Notes: generated from the sequence alone by a model not told the origin. DNA of 64,000 nt from an uncultured Porphyromonas sp. (GCF_900541275.1 NZ_UQJH01000001.1:372001-436000), one strand, 5' to 3'. Positions 45,372 through 55,820 are shown, numbered from the stretch's first letter. Numbers and translations: made by a program.

Positions 45372-47885
45372 TCAGTAGTGACGCTCAGGATACATATCGT
45401 CCCACCAGGCGGGGTCGTCCTTGAGCCACTTCTGGAACCATGCCATCATCGAGCGCATCCAGATCTGCCGGCGGTGGAGCTCCATCACATGGTGATCCTC
45501 ACCATAGACGCGGATCATCTCCACCGGTCGTCCGAGGATCTTGAGCGCATTGTAGAGCTGGACGCTCTCCCCGAAGGGGACATTGGTGTCAGATGTGCCA
45601 TGGGTGAGGAGCAGGGGGGTGTGGATCTTGTCGGCACGGAAGAGCGGACTGTGCTTGGCATAGAGATCGGGATTATTCCATGGATAACTGTCGGTACTGG
45701 CGACCGTGCTGTATCCGATGCCCCAGGTGCCCTGTCCCCAGTAGGAGGAGAGTGCACTGATGCCGGCGTGGCTGATGGCGCAGGCAAAGAGATCCGTCTT
45801 AGTGAGGAGATACTGGGTCATAAAGCCTCCGTAGCTGGCACCGAAGCAGCCGATCCGCTTGCCATTGACATAGGGATGACTATTGACGAAGCCCTTAGTG
45901 GCAGCGATGATCTCATCAGCGGTCCGGTCACCCCAGGCATTGACATGCCTGGCTGCGTACTCCTGACCCCAGCCAATGGTACCGCTGGGATTGAGCACCA
46001 GCACGACGTAGTCCTGTGCGGCATACATCGGCTGAGAGTAGTACCAGTCAAACATCCGCCCAACGGGTGAGGTACCGCCGTAGTAGTACACCAGGAGCGG
46101 GTACTTCTTCTGAGGATCAAAGGTTGGTGGCAAGTAGAAGCGTCCCGGCACCTGACCACCATCCGGCATGGTGAAGCTCCAGTCCTGCACGCTTCCCACT
46201 TTCACATCCTTCATCCGCTCAGAGGCTATATCTCTGAGGACCGAGGAGGTGCGGCGTGTGACATCTCCCAGGTAAGCATTTGCCACTCTATTGGCACTCT
46301 CACCGACGTAAGCAAAGGTCTTGCACCGGGCATCCACAGCGTAGGATCCGACATAGTCGACACTCACCGGCAGAGGGCTGATCTTTCCGCTTGTCAGGTC
46401 GAGCGAGTAGAGCCACTGGTAGTCCCGGTCCGCGGCACGGAAGACCGCCTGCATCCGGTCCTGAGCGAGGCGGACTGACTGCACGGAGGGGGCGAAGTCC
46501 TTCGTAAAGACCTTAGCCGTCTTACTCCTCCGGTCATAGAGGTAGATATCCGTCTCGTAGGTATTTGTCGTCATACCATCGGGGAGATTGCGTCCCAGAC
46601 CGCCAAAGGCATCAGGATTGCCTTGGATAAGCAACTGACCCGGCATATGGGTATAGCCAACGTAGGAGAGATCAGAAGTGGGAGCAAAGAGGGTATCGAC
46701 CGCCATCGTCTCCAGATCCATCTCGTAGTAGGCAGTGGCGTAGAAGGGAGACTCCGTGACATCCTCATCCGTCACTGAGAAAATGATCTGCCTGCTGTCC
46801 GGACTAATGTCCTCCAGCCCCACAGAGCGATAGCCATAGGTCAGAGGTCGATAGTCTCGTGTGGCGAAGTCAAAGAGGTAAAGGTCATACCGAGTTCGGG
46901 GCTCCATTAGGTCCCTATGATCATCTCGACCCAGCACCCGGTCCACATAGGTGGAGTGCTTGTCACCTGTTGTCTCTCTATAGAAGATCAAGCGATCCTC
47001 ACTCGGAGCCATCGTGAAGGATCCCTCAGGGATGGCCTCACAGAGGAGCTCCTCAGCACCAGTCGCCGGGTCGTAGGTCATCAGACTCCTGCCGAGGTCG
47101 GTCTGTACCGTATAGTAGAGCCGATCCGAGCGGGGCATCCAGCTACCATTGGCTACGCCATCGGGAAGGGTCCCGATGCGATGGGTCCCCTCGTAGAGCG
47201 TGGAGGAGTAATGACGCTTGAGGTCAACAATGCAGACAGAGGAGAGAATGGTGAAGCGACCACTGGGGGACATACGTACACCTGTCAGAGTCTCCCCGGT
47301 GAGCCCGAAGTCCATACTCATATACTCTACAGGATCAGTACTGAGGGAGAGGGTATGACCTGATCTCTCGGGGACGACCGACATAACCAACCTGGCCGAG
47401 TCTCTTGCCTCTATGGCAATGGACAAAGTACGCCGTGCAGAGGGATAGATGGTCAGGTCATAGTGATCCTCCTGCGGGTCAGTCAGCACTCTATTCTTCT
47501 CCCCAAGGACCTTGCCATCGAAGTAGAGCTTGTAGGGCATCGTACAGGAGACCATCAGGGAGGCCTTCTCGTACGATGTGGAGAGTATGGCGGTAGAGAG
47601 GCGGTACAGCCTGCCCCCCTCGAGGCGGATAACCGTATCCACCGGTGCGATGAAGTCCGTCAGTAAGGGGCTGTCAGGCACTACCATAGGCAGATCGGTC
47701 GAGGACGTAAAGGAGTCGCGGGACTTGCCGTAGAGATTGACACTGTCGGTCTCCATCGGAGCAGTGAGCTTTGTCACAGGGAGTGCCTGGTAGCGAAAGA
47801 TGGTTAAGGTATCGGTCGGATGTGCAGCCAGTGCCTGTCCGCCCACCAGTAGAGAAAGAACTATCGGAAAGAGTACTTTCTTCAT
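45372..47885 (-). CDS. Secreted S9 family prolyl oligopeptidase-like peptidase
   Basis: The protein has 837 residues: a signal peptide (end near ALAA at 21), an extra N-terminal beta-domain, a beta-propeller region (about 200-560), and a C-terminal alpha/beta-hydrolase domain. The catalytic triad is Ser684 in GASYGG, Asp766 in HGTSDTNVP and His798/799 in GEDHHV. It resembles DPP-type exopeptidases and suits an organism living on peptides. Exact cleavage preference is not decidable. It is the last gene of the M24-to-S9 operon and overlaps the ispE stop by 4 bp. Confidence 0.9.
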   Translation of the reverse strand: MKKVLFPIVLSLLVGGQALAAHPTDTLTIFRYQALPVTKLTAPMETDSVNLYGKSRDSFTSSTDLPMVVPDSPLLTDFIAPVDTVIRLEGGRLYRLSTAILSTSYEKASLMVSCTMPYKLYFDGKVLGEKNRVLTDPQEDHYDLTIYPSARRTLSIAIEARDSARLVMSVVPERSGHTLSLSTDPVEYMSMDFGLTGETLTGVRMSPSGRFTILSSVCIVDLKRHYSSTLYEGTHRIGTLPDGVANGSWMPRSDRLYYTVQTDLGRSLMTYDPATGAEELLCEAIPEGSFTMAPSEDRLIFYRETTGDKHSTYVDRVLGRDDHRDLMEPRTRYDLYLFDFATRDYRPLTYGYRSVGLEDISPDSRQIIFSVTDEDVTESPFYATAYYEMDLETMAVDTLFAPTSDLSYVGYTHMPGQLLIQGNPDAFGGLGRNLPDGMTTNTYETDIYLYDRRSKTAKVFTKDFAPSVQSVRLAQDRMQAVFRAADRDYQWLYSLDLTSGKISPLPVSVDYVGSYAVDARCKTFAYVGESANRVANAYLGDVTRRTSSVLRDIASERMKDVKVGSVQDWSFTMPDGGQVPGRFYLPPTFDPQKKYPLLVYYYGGTSPVGRMFDWYYSQPMYAAQDYVVLVLNPSGTIGWGQEYAARHVNAWGDRTADEIIAATKGFVNSHPYVNGKRIGCFGASYGGFMTQYLLTKTDLFACAISHAGISALSSYWGQGTWGIGYSTVASTDSYPWNNPDLYAKHSPLFRADKIHTPLLLTHGTSDTNVPFGESVQLYNALKILGRPVEMIRVYGEDHHVMELHRRQIWMRSMMAWFQKWLKDDPAWWDDMYPERHY

Positions 47886-48676
47886 AATAGATAGGAATAT
47901 GTAGTGTATTGGGTAGTAAGTCGACTTAGTGGAGCCGGGCTCAGGGCATAGAGGGAGGAGCCGGACCCGGTCATGGATGCATAAGTGGCACCGGAGTCAT
48001 AGAGCTGATCCTTTACCTCAGCCAGCTCGGGATGATGGGCGAAGATGGGAACCTCAAAGTCATTGATCACAAGGTCACGCCACTCCGCCACAGGTCGCTC
48101 CAGTATCTCCTCGAGAGGCTGAGCAGGCTCCGTAATCCCTATCTCACGATAAGCCTCAGCCGTGGAGACATGGATCCCCGGAAGGACTAAGGTCAGCACC
48201 CATCCGGATAAGTCGAGAGAGAAGGGATGAAGGAGTTCCCCCACCCCGCGACCGATCTGGGCACCGGAGGTGAGGAAGAAGGGACAGTCCGCCCCCAGCC
48301 TAAGTGCCATCTCTGCCAGCCGCTCATCCGAGAGGTCAGTGGAATAGAGCTGTCTCAGCATGAGGAGCATCAAGGAGGCATCGGAGGAGCCTCCCCCCAG
48401 ACCAGCACCGGTGGGGATACGCTTACGAAGGATCACCTCCAGCGGGGGAATAGCGACCCCCTCCTCGCGCATAATCTCCACAGCCCGCACGACCAGATTA
48501 TGCTGCGGGTCACCAAAGCCTCCATCATCGAGGGCATCACTCTCTGCCGGCACCACCTCTAAAGCATCGCAGAGCGGGATCTTGTAGAAGAGTGTCTCCA
48601 GCTCGTGGTAGCCGTCCGGTCTCACACCGGTGACGCGGAGACCAATATTGATCTTAGCCTGAGGAAAAGCGATCAT
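47882..48676 (-). CDS. ispE: 4-diphosphocytidyl-2-C-methyl-D-erythritol kinase
   Basis: The protein has 264 residues. The GHMP-kinase ATP loop RIPTGAGLGGGSSDAS and the N-terminal FPQAKINIGLRVTG substrate motif are typical for IspE. It acts in the MEP pathway before IspF. It lies 3 bp after nfo and overlaps the S9 gene. Confidence 0.94.
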   Translation of the reverse strand: MIAFPQAKINIGLRVTGVRPDGYHELETLFYKIPLCDALEVVPAESDALDDGGFGDPQHNLVVRAVEIMREEGVAIPPLEVILRKRIPTGAGLGGGSSDASLMLLMLRQLYSTDLSDERLAEMALRLGADCPFFLTSGAQIGRGVGELLHPFSLDLSGWVLTLVLPGIHVSTAEAYREIGITEPAQPLEEILERPVAEWRDLVINDFEVPIFAHHPELAEVKDQLYDSGATYASMTGSGSSLYALSPAPLSRLTTQYTTYSYLL

Positions 48677-48679
48677 CCC

Positions 48680-49528
48680 TTACTTGGTCTCAAAGGTCCT
48701 CAGCAAGGCGATCTCCTCAGCCCATCGATCCGGATTGGGGGTCTCGAGGATCAGCGGGATATGATCGGTACGGGGATCGCGGATGATCCACTCAAAGGGG
48801 GCTATACCTATCTCGCCATCCCCAAGCGACTCGTGGCGGTCGACACGAGAGCCCACCCCTTTCTTGGAGTCATTGAGGTGCATGCCGCAGAGGTACTCCA
48901 GCCCGATAAGCTCCTCGTAGGACTTCATCATCGCATGATATCCCTGCTCAGTCAGGATATCATACCCTGCTGCGGTCGCATGGCAGGTGTCGATACAGAC
49001 ACCGACACGACTCTTATCCTCTACCGCATCGATGATCTCAGCAATCTGCTCAAAGGTGAAGCCAAGATTGGATCCCTGACCGGCGGTATTCTCGATCACC
49101 GCCTTCACACCCTCAGTTCGCTCAAGTGAGATGTTGATGCCCTCAGCGATCTGAGCCAGACACGCTGACACGGAGGTCTCTCCGAGATTGGCACCGGGGT
49201 GGAAGTTGACCATCCCCAAGCCCAGCTGCTCACACCGCTGCATCTCATCCGTAAGGGCGTGCCGGCTCTTCTTCATCACCTCCTCCCGAGGCGAGCCAAG
49301 GTTGATCAGGTAACTGGCGTGGGGCAGGACATACTGCGGCTCAAAGCCACACTCCGCCATATTGACTTTAAAGGCTTCGATGTCCTCTTCCTTCAGCGCC
49401 TTGGGGAACCACTGACGCTGGTTTCGTGTAAAGAGGGCAAAAGCATTGGCACCGATCTCCTTCGCATTCAGCGGAGCATTTTGCACCCCACCCGCACTGG
49501 AGACGTGCGCACCGATATATTTCGTCAT
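48680..49528 (-). CDS. nfo: Endonuclease IV (AP endonuclease)
   Basis: The protein has 282 residues with a TIM barrel with three Zn sites: the start [15 protein letters not shown], then [23 protein letters not shown] and [20 protein letters not shown]. It incises abasic sites and some oxidised bases in DNA repair. It is 11 bp after the fucosidase gene, a mixed operon. Confidence 0.95.
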   Translation of the reverse strand: MTKYIGAHVSSAGGVQNAPLNAKEIGANAFALFTRNQRQWFPKALKEEDIEAFKVNMAECGFEPQYVLPHASYLINLGSPREEVMKKSRHALTDEMQRCEQLGLGMVNFHPGANLGETSVSACLAQIAEGINISLERTEGVKAVIENTAGQGSNLGFTFEQIAEIIDAVEDKSRVGVCIDTCHATAAGYDILTEQGYHAMMKSYEELIGLEYLCGMHLNDSKKGVGSRVDRHESLGDGEIGIAPFEWIIRDPRTDHIPLILETPNPDRWAEEIALLRTFETK

Positions 49529-49539
49529 TGTGATAGGGA

Positions 49540-51372
49540 TTAATAGATTACTACTTCAGACTCCTCAAGTGGCACTCCATGACCCTCCACCGTAGTGCCG
49601 GTAAGGCGCATCCCACGAAGCGAATAGGCTCGGTCGAGCTTGATCTTCTGCGGGATCGGATTATTGACGATGTTTGAAAATTCGCCCCTTGCCAGCGTCT
49701 GCCAGCTCTTGCCATCCTCCGATCCCTCCAGAAGGTAGGTGAAGGGGAGTGTGGTGGCATCGCGACCCTTAGCAGGTGTATAGATAAGTCCCTGTACACT
49801 CAGCTCTTTGCCAAAGAGGATCTCCAGTGGACTAACACTCGAGACGGTCCAGCCCTGCTTGGGGAGAGGCGTAATCCCGGGCATGCCATCGACCAGCTCT
49901 GAGCTTGACAGCGGCGGCAGTATGAGGGCATTGATGTGACGAATGAAGACCGAGCTTCCACGACCCTCATCGATGACGAGACGGATCTTGCTATACTTCG
50001 CCTGTACCTCCAGCGGGAGAAGTCTCTTGTAGCCGATGGTGGTTCCCTTGGCAATCTGCGACCAAGTACCGTCGTCCATCAGACCGTCTACGTGAAACTT
50101 CTCGACTCTCTGCCCACGGGAGATGTCCTCCTGCAGAAGGATCACCCCCACCTGCATATCCGGATCAAGCTCCGTCACAACACTTCCTCCCACCTTGATC
50201 TCGTGAGCAAGATCCTCTGTAGCGGCACGCTGCTCATTGAGCTGGCGGATCCACTGCCCAAGCTCACCCACTCGCTTCACATCACGCTCATCGAGCAGTC
50301 CATCACGAGTCGGAGGAATATTGAGCAAGAGGACTGAGTTGCGCCCCACCGACTGAAGGTAGATGTCCGACAGCTGCTTTAGAGACTTCGGCTCCTCCTC
50401 CGGATGCCAAAACCATCCCGGACGGATGGATACATCCACCTCGCTCGGATACCAGTAGAGGGACCCTGCCTTGGCGAGCATCTCCCGACTGCCGAGGTCC
50501 TCTGACATAGCATTTATATCAAGTGCCTTGTAGAGGCTGTCACTCTCGGGATAGGAGTCCGGCGCGAGGATGGTGGCACTCCACTCCGTCTCGCGACCGA
50601 GACCACTCTCATTGCCCACCCAGCGGATATCCTCACCCATGATGGCACTGACGGCATTGGGCTGCAGCTTATGGATCGTGTCGAAGACCCGCTCCCAGTC
50701 GTACTCCTGTACTTTACCATTGGGACCCTCACCGCAGGCACCATCAAACCATACTTCATCAATATCGCCATAGTCCGAGAGCAACTCCGTAAGCTGAGCG
50801 ATGTAGAGGTCATTGTAGTCCTTGCCGGTTCCATAGGATGCTGCATTGCGATCCCAGGGGGAGAGGTAGACACCCAGCTTCATATCATACTTCTTGCACG
50901 ATGCCGACAGATCCCTCAGCACATCGCCCTCGCCATTGCGCCACGGGGAGGACTTCACCGAGTGGTCCGTGGTCTCTGTCTGCCAGAGGCAGAACCCATC
51001 GTGGTGCTTACAGGTAAGGATCACGAGGCGAAAGCCGGCATCCTTGAGGGTCTTCACCCACTGATCGGTGTCCAGATGCTCCGGGACGAAAATGGCAGGA
51101 TCCTCCGTCCCATCGCCCCACTCCTGATTGGTGAATGTATTGACCCCAAAGTGGATAAAAGCGGTCAGCTCCAGCTCCTGCCACGTCTGTTGCTTCTCGG
51201 ACGGGATCAGCTGCGAGGCCATTTCCACCTTCGTGTCAAGCGTAGCTCCCTCAGGGAAGTCCACTCGCTGGGTATAGTAGGTACTCTGCTTTGCTTCCTT
51301 GCAGGAGGTCAAGAGACTGAGCAGTGGAAGAGTTAGTGCTAAGAGAGCAAGTAAATTAGTTGATCGTTTCAT
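49540..51372 (-). CDS. GH29 alpha-L-fucosidase lipoprotein
   Basis: The protein has 610 residues from [19 protein letters not shown]. The lipobox LTSC puts the lipid Cys at 24, so it is a lipoprotein. The GH29 catalytic domain has [20 protein letters not shown] near the start. HDGFCLWQT and [14 protein letters not shown] follow, and the nucleophile Asp is in [13 protein letters not shown]-terminal discoidin-like part (about 400-610) probably binds sugars. It releases terminal fucose from glycans. The first 17 bases overlap the CPBP gene. Confidence 0.92.
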   Translation of the reverse strand: MKRSTNLLALLALTLPLLSLLTSCKEAKQSTYYTQRVDFPEGATLDTKVEMASQLIPSEKQQTWQELELTAFIHFGVNTFTNQEWGDGTEDPAIFVPEHLDTDQWVKTLKDAGFRLVILTCKHHDGFCLWQTETTDHSVKSSPWRNGEGDVLRDLSASCKKYDMKLGVYLSPWDRNAASYGTGKDYNDLYIAQLTELLSDYGDIDEVWFDGACGEGPNGKVQEYDWERVFDTIHKLQPNAVSAIMGEDIRWVGNESGLGRETEWSATILAPDSYPESDSLYKALDINAMSEDLGSREMLAKAGSLYWYPSEVDVSIRPGWFWHPEEEPKSLKQLSDIYLQSVGRNSVLLLNIPPTRDGLLDERDVKRVGELGQWIRQLNEQRAATEDLAHEIKVGGSVVTELDPDMQVGVILLQEDISRGQRVEKFHVDGLMDDGTWSQIAKGTTIGYKRLLPLEVQAKYSKIRLVIDEGRGSSVFIRHINALILPPLSSSELVDGMPGITPLPKQGWTVSSVSPLEILFGKELSVQGLIYTPAKGRDATTLPFTYLLEGSEDGKSWQTLARGEFSNIVNNPIPQKIKLDRAYSLRGMRLTGTTVEGHGVPLEESEVVIY

Positions 51373-52219
51373 GATATTCGGATTTCGTTCTTTGAGACAT
51401 ATATCGGAGAAGGACGCCAATAGCGATCAGGCAGACTATGGATATCAGCACGGAGACGATCCCAAGGGGAAGAGGGCTCCACGGCTCTGGGTTGCCACAG
51501 AGCAAGAGGAGATAGACCAGTAGATTATTCAGGGCATGCATAGGGACAGAGACCCTTATTCCTCCATAGAGAGCAGCGTAGCCCAGCAGCACCCCCATGA
51601 AGGCGCGAGACAGGAGTCCGCCCCACTCCATGTGTATCAGCGAAAAGAGCAGCGCCACCACCCACACTGCGGTATGCCCGCTCCGGGTGACCGAGAGGAC
51701 CCACTGCTGCAGCACGCCGCGAAAGAGATACTCCTCAGCCAGCGGAGCAACCACTACGAGGGCTATCAACGCCAGCGTGATCCCTCCCACGCTGTGGTCA
51801 GAGATCATCATCTCGGTGGTCCGCTCCACCTGTGCCGACAAAGGAGCAAGTGCCTCAGGCTCCGGGATCATCCGCATGAGGTCCTCCAGCAAGGACGAAA
51901 GGACGAGAGCCAAGAGAGCTACTGCAAGCCCCAATGCCACTTGAGGTAGCCTCACCGACGCAAGAGGGTGAAAGAATGGACTTAGGTGCCGAGCCTTATA
52001 GTACGTATTGAGCAGAAGGGGCGGGACCCAAAAGACCAGCAGTGACGAGCAGATCTGTGAGACAAGTAAGGACTTAGTCTCCGAGAGTGATGTCATGCGG
52101 AGAGCCGGAGTGATCAGAAAGGAGAACACTCCCGCCATAATCAGCATCACCGCAAAGAGGAAGACCAACTGGCTGAAGCGGGCTCTGCTCTGCAGGTCGT
52201 ATGTGGGATGGATAGTCAT
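51356..52219 (-). CDS. CPBP family intramembrane metalloprotease
   Basis: The protein has 287 residues with about seven to eight transmembrane helices. The CPBP (Rce1/Abi) motifs are EEYLFR (Glu162, Glu163, Arg167), the His in SLIHMEWGG (196), and the final PMHALNN. The family cleaves membrane proteins or peptides; substrates in bacteria are mostly unknown. It lies 36 bp after the M24 gene and overlaps the fucosidase gene. Confidence 0.9.
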   Translation of the reverse strand: MTIHPTYDLQSRARFSQLVFLFAVMLIMAGVFSFLITPALRMTSLSETKSLLVSQICSSLLVFWVPPLLLNTYYKARHLSPFFHPLASVRLPQVALGLAVALLALVLSSLLEDLMRMIPEPEALAPLSAQVERTTEMMISDHSVGGITLALIALVVVAPLAEEYLFRGVLQQWVLSVTRSGHTAVWVVALLFSLIHMEWGGLLSRAFMGVLLGYAALYGGIRVSVPMHALNNLLVYLLLLCGNPEPWSPLPLGIVSVLISIVCLIAIGVLLRYMSQRTKSEYHETIN

Positions 52220-52255
52220 GCGCAGATGGTTAAGACCCCGAGCGAGGGAACAGAC

Positions 52256-53437
52256 TTAGCAAAGCTTGACGAGTGTCCGCTCCGGTGTGGTGAGGCACTC
52301 CAGCCCATCGGGCAGCACGAGGTAAGTGTCCTCAATCCCAAGCGCCCCGACACCGGGAAGGATGATCTTGGGCTCAAAGGCGATCACCATACCCTCCTCC
52401 AGCACACCCGGCCAGCGACCGGTGAGGATCGGGAGCTCATTGATCTCCAGCCCGACGCCATGCCCCACGTAGCGGGCTCTCAGCTCATCTCCCATAAAGT
52501 GATCTGCCACTCCGAATTGCTCCGCCAGGTGAAGGCAATGATTGTAGATCTCACCTATGGGGAAGCCGGGCTCTCCCACCTCCTCAAGCCACTCGTGCAT
52601 ACGTAGCGAGATCTCGTGGCAGCGGAAAGCCTCATCGGGAAGAGTACCCACATAGTAGGTCCGCGTGCAGTCCGACTGATACTGGGTGTAATCACCCGCC
52701 AAGTCCACCATCACCGACTCACCTGATCGGATGACGTGTCCAGCAGCTCCAAGTGGGAAGGAAGCCACTCCCCTACCGCCCATCGTAAAGTCGTAGGGGG
52801 AGGCGCAGGAGGCGTTGTCCCCGGCGATGACACTGCCTGAGAAGCTCTCCATCTGCGTCCCAAAGGTGCGGAAGAGACCGACCCAGCCACGCTTACGCAT
52901 CTCATACTCGAGAGCAAACTGCCACTCCAGGTCAGTCATACCCGGCTCGTAGAGCTGCGGGGCAATCTCATAGATCTCAGAGTGACGAGCAGCGGTCTCC
53001 CTGATCAAGCGTATCTCACCCGGCGTCTTAGTCATACGCACCTGCCGCAGCAGAGCACCGGCATCGACGGAGCTGACGCCTGAGGGAGAGAGCTTGCTCA
53101 GCCGCTCGTAATCCAACTCTGTGAGGTAGCTCTTCTCGAGGGCTGTCCCCTTATCAATGCGATATCCAAGTAACTCGAGCTCAGCAGGGATATGCTCCGG
53201 CTTCCGCACCGGGATCACCCTTGCTGGATCATAGTCTGAGAGCCGGTTGCCGGTTCGGTCAGGGAAGAAGACGGGGTCACCCACTCCCGGCACGTAAACC
53301 CAGCCGGAGACTACGCTTCCGGTGAGGTACAGCTGGGATGGGATGCTCCGCAGGAGGAGGCTCTCGCAGCCCTCTGCGGCCATAGCTTGTCTGATCTTTG
53401 CGAGCCTACAGCTCAGCTCTTCGTGAGACAGTGACAT
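52256..53437 (-). CDS. M24 family Xaa-Pro aminopeptidase-like metallopeptidase
   Basis: The protein has 393 residues from MSLSHEELSCRLAKIRQAM; the longer frame to 53488 adds unlike residues. It has the N-terminal creatinase domain and the C-terminal pita-bread fold. The metal ligands are the Asp pair in VDLAGDYTQYQSDCTRTYYV, the His in GHGVGLEINE, and the Glu residues in FEPKI and GIEDTYLV. It probably removes N-terminal residues before proline, or is a related dipeptidase. It is first in the leftward six-gene operon. Confidence 0.9.
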   Translation of the reverse strand: MSLSHEELSCRLAKIRQAMAAEGCESLLLRSIPSQLYLTGSVVSGWVYVPGVGDPVFFPDRTGNRLSDYDPARVIPVRKPEHIPAELELLGYRIDKGTALEKSYLTELDYERLSKLSPSGVSSVDAGALLRQVRMTKTPGEIRLIRETAARHSEIYEIAPQLYEPGMTDLEWQFALEYEMRKRGWVGLFRTFGTQMESFSGSVIAGDNASCASPYDFTMGGRGVASFPLGAAGHVIRSGESVMVDLAGDYTQYQSDCTRTYYVGTLPDEAFRCHEISLRMHEWLEEVGEPGFPIGEIYNHCLHLAEQFGVADHFMGDELRARYVGHGVGLEINELPILTGRWPGVLEEGMVIAFEPKIILPGVGALGIEDTYLVLPDGLECLTTPERTLVKLC

Positions 53438-53637
53438 AGATCTATTTCTTGTGTAGTATTCAAATTGCGGGTACACGGACCACTCCAAGTGATCCTACGA
53501 CTGTACTAAGATACCAAAGTTTGCCTTAAAGGCTCTTGTCCGCTAATCAAAGGGCAAAGAATGGGGCTGAAAAATAGTTCGGGCAACAGTGTCTGAAATT
53601 TGCCAGCTAATATGCAATTTAAGAGGTCCTATAGCAT

Positions 53638-53681
53638 ATCGAAACGGGGTCTATACTTGGTGAAAACGGGCCCGTTTCGAT
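53638..53681. repeat. Inverted repeat with gaaacggg half-sites
   Basis: Perfect 11-bp arms ATCGAAACGGG (53638-53648) and CCCGTTTCGAT (53671-53681). The right arm also forms a 14-bp palindrome AAACGGGCCCGTTT (53664-53677). It lies in the gene-free 53438-54095 gap. It could be an operator set or the remnant of an element end; nothing shows which. Confidence 0.5.
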
Positions 53682-53710
53682 TAGGAATTAGCCGTCAGGC
53701 TCTTGGGTGA

Positions 53711-53776
53711 CACCGGAGTGCCATTCACCGGCACCGGAGTGCCACCCGTCCGGTCCTCGAGTGCCATTCGTCCGGG
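53711..53776. repeat. Degenerate tandem repeat, about 22 bp per unit
   Basis: Three imperfect units share CACCGGAGTGCCA or TCCTCGAGTGCCATT, followed by CGTCCGG-type ends. A second hairpin (GTCTCGAG-GCA-CTCGAGAC, 53940-53958) lies further on. The short frames over this region on both strands look non-coding. Apart from this repeat, the inverted repeat at 53638 and the terminator at 53984, the 53438-54095 gap holds nothing I can name. Confidence 0.45.
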
Positions 53777-53983
53777 ACTCGACCCAAGGCTCTGCCTTCA
53801 ATTACTAATTACTGATTTAGTCCGTTATACTTTGACAGCCCTCCTTTTATCTCGAGTGTGCGAGTCCCACCACGGGTCCTCGATGGGGCGAATGATGCCG
53901 GCGAGGGCGAGGTGCTCCTCCCTCTTCTCCACCGAGTCGGTCTCGAGGCACTCGAGACTGGGGTAGAGGGATCACTATGAAGC

Positions 53984-54034
53984 AAAAAGAGCCGAAGCAC
54001 TGCCCTGACGTCAGGAAGTACTCCGGCTCTTTGT
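53984..54034 (-). terminator. Hairpin terminator after RNase G
   Basis: The outer stem AAAGAGCCG/CGGCTCTTT (53986-53994 with 54024-54032) encloses an inner palindrome CCTGACGTCAGG. On the minus strand it ends in five T residues, 60 bp after the RNase G stop. Confidence 0.7.
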
Positions 54035-54095
54035 TTCTTTAGGTTGCTTCTCTTATCGAGAGCGAGTAAAATCAGCTTTGGTCACTTACGTACCA

Positions 54096-55820
54096 TCAGT
54101 CTTCGGTGGCCTCTTCGTCCTCGGGGTCCAGCCCCTTCACATCCTCATCGAGGAAGTGAGACAAGTCGTTGCCCTCGGCATCTGTCAGCTCATAGTCGAT
54201 CATCCCAATGGACTGGTCGGGGAGCACGTCGATGCCCTTCCCATAGGAGGTCCTCCAAGTGGAGAGGAGAGACTTGGTACCCATTAGCCCCAAGAATCCC
54301 TTGCCCTGACGATCGCGAATATAGGCAGCGACATAGGGATGGACGTGAAGCGTCAGTGTCCTGATGCCCTCCTCCTGAGTCAGCTGCTTGATCATCTGCT
54401 CAAGCTTGTCTGTGAAGAAGAGCGTAGGCTGCACCTTGCCGGTGCCTAAGCAGGTGGGACAGGTTTCTTGCGTCTCCACGATCATAGCCTGGCGGACCCT
54501 CTGACGAGTAATCTGCATGAGGCCAAACTTCGTGAGTGGCAGGACTGTATGCTTGGCTCGGTCATTGGTCATACACTGGATCATATGGTCATAGAGCTTC
54601 TGCCTATTGGCAGCCTCAGCCATATCGATGAAGTCGATGACGATGATGCCTCCCAAGTCCCTCAGTCTCATCTGACGGGCGATCTCCTCGGCGGCAGATA
54701 GATTGACGTCTACTGCGGTATCCTCTTGCTGAGAGGATCCTCGTGCACGATTGCCACTATTGACATCGATGACATGCATCGCCTCAGTCTGCTCTATATA
54801 CAGGTATGCTCCCTGACGGTAAGTAACGATCTTACCGAAGAGGTGCTTGACCTGACGAGTGATGTCGAAGTGATCAAAGATGGGGTTACGCCCATCGTAA
54901 AACCGCACTATCTCACCCTTTCCGGGATCGATGAGGTCAACGTAGTCCGTTACCTCCCGCACCATGCTCTGATCATTGACGTAGACTTCCTTCAGAGAGG
55001 AGTCGTATGTGTCCCTAAGGAGACTGATCACGCGATTGGTCTCCTCGTGGAGCATCTGCCAGGGCTTGCCGTCTAAGGAGGGCGAGGGATTATTCCTACC
55101 ATTGCCCTGCCCTTTCTTCCGAGAGTTGGAGGGCGGTACAGCAGTATTGAGGCTTGCGACAGTGGAGTCCCACTTCTTGATCAGGCTACGGAGCTCATGG
55201 TCCAGCTCAGCCACCTTGACGCCCTCGGCAGAGGTCCTGACGATGACTGTCACATTCTTGGGCTTGATGCTGAGGACCAGTTGCTTGAGCCTATTTCGCT
55301 CGGCCTTGCTCCCAATCTTCTGGGAGACAGAGACCTTGTCGGCAAAGGGGATGAGGACCAGATAGCGACCGGCAAAGGAGAGCTCTGCCGAGAGCCGCGG
55401 GCCCTTGGTAGAGATGGCCTCCTTGGTGATCTGTACCATCACCTCATCACCGGCCTTGAGCTGATCGGCGATGTCCCCGGTCTTGGGGATCGGTTTCTCT
55501 AGTTTTACTCGCTCGGGAGAAAAGCTCTTACCATACTTACGCTGCGCGCTGAGGAAGCTCTGAGCTGTCAGGAAGCTGCTACCCAGATCACGATAGTGGA
55601 GGAAGGCTTGCCTCTGATGCCCAATGTCGACAAAAGCCGCATTGAGCCCGGGCATCACCTTCTTCACCGTGCCGAGATAGATATCTCCCACCGAGAAAGA
55701 GATGTTTTGCTTCTCTCTCCGGAGCTCCACCAGTCTACGATCCTCGAGGACCGCGATGAGGACCTCCTTAGGTCGCACATCGATGACAAGTTGACTTTTC
55801 ACACGAGTAAATTTAATCAT
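54096..55820 (-). CDS. rng: Ribonuclease E/G family endoribonuclease (RNase G-like)
   Basis: The protein has 574 residues. An N-terminal S1 domain sits inside the RNase H-like fold (VGDIYLGTVKKVMPGLNAAF). The catalytic Asp residues are in MHVIDVNSGNR and IIVIDFIDM, and the Zn-link CPTCLGTGK tethers the dimer. It lacks the long disordered C-terminus of RNase E, so the RNase G form is likely. It processes rRNA and mRNA. The C-terminal acidic tail is short. It follows the bS22-like gene. Confidence 0.93.
   Translation of the reverse strand: MIKFTRVKSQLVIDVRPKEVLIAVLEDRRLVELRREKQNISFSVGDIYLGTVKKVMPGLNAAFVDIGHQRQAFLHYRDLGSSFLTAQSFLSAQRKYGKSFSPERVKLEKPIPKTGDIADQLKAGDEVMVQITKEAISTKGPRLSAELSFAGRYLVLIPFADKVSVSQKIGSKAERNRLKQLVLSIKPKNVTVIVRTSAEGVKVAELDHELRSLIKKWDSTVASLNTAVPPSNSRKKGQGNGRNNPSPSLDGKPWQMLHEETNRVISLLRDTYDSSLKEVYVNDQSMVREVTDYVDLIDPGKGEIVRFYDGRNPIFDHFDITRQVKHLFGKIVTYRQGAYLYIEQTEAMHVIDVNSGNRARGSSQQEDTAVDVNLSAAEEIARQMRLRDLGGIIVIDFIDMAEAANRQKLYDHMIQCMTNDRAKHTVLPLTKFGLMQITRQRVRQAMIVETQETCPTCLGTGKVQPTLFFTDKLEQMIKQLTQEEGIRTLTLHVHPYVAAYIRDRQGKGFLGLMGTKSLLSTWRTSYGKGIDVLPDQSIGMIDYELTDAEGNDLSHFLDEDVKGLDPEDEEATED

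Noticed and set aside
53703..53966. 87-residue plus-strand frame over the repeat block (TGVPFTGTGVPPV)
   Set aside because: It is a translation of a degenerate tandem DNA repeat, with no promoter, no recognisable domain and unlikely composition.
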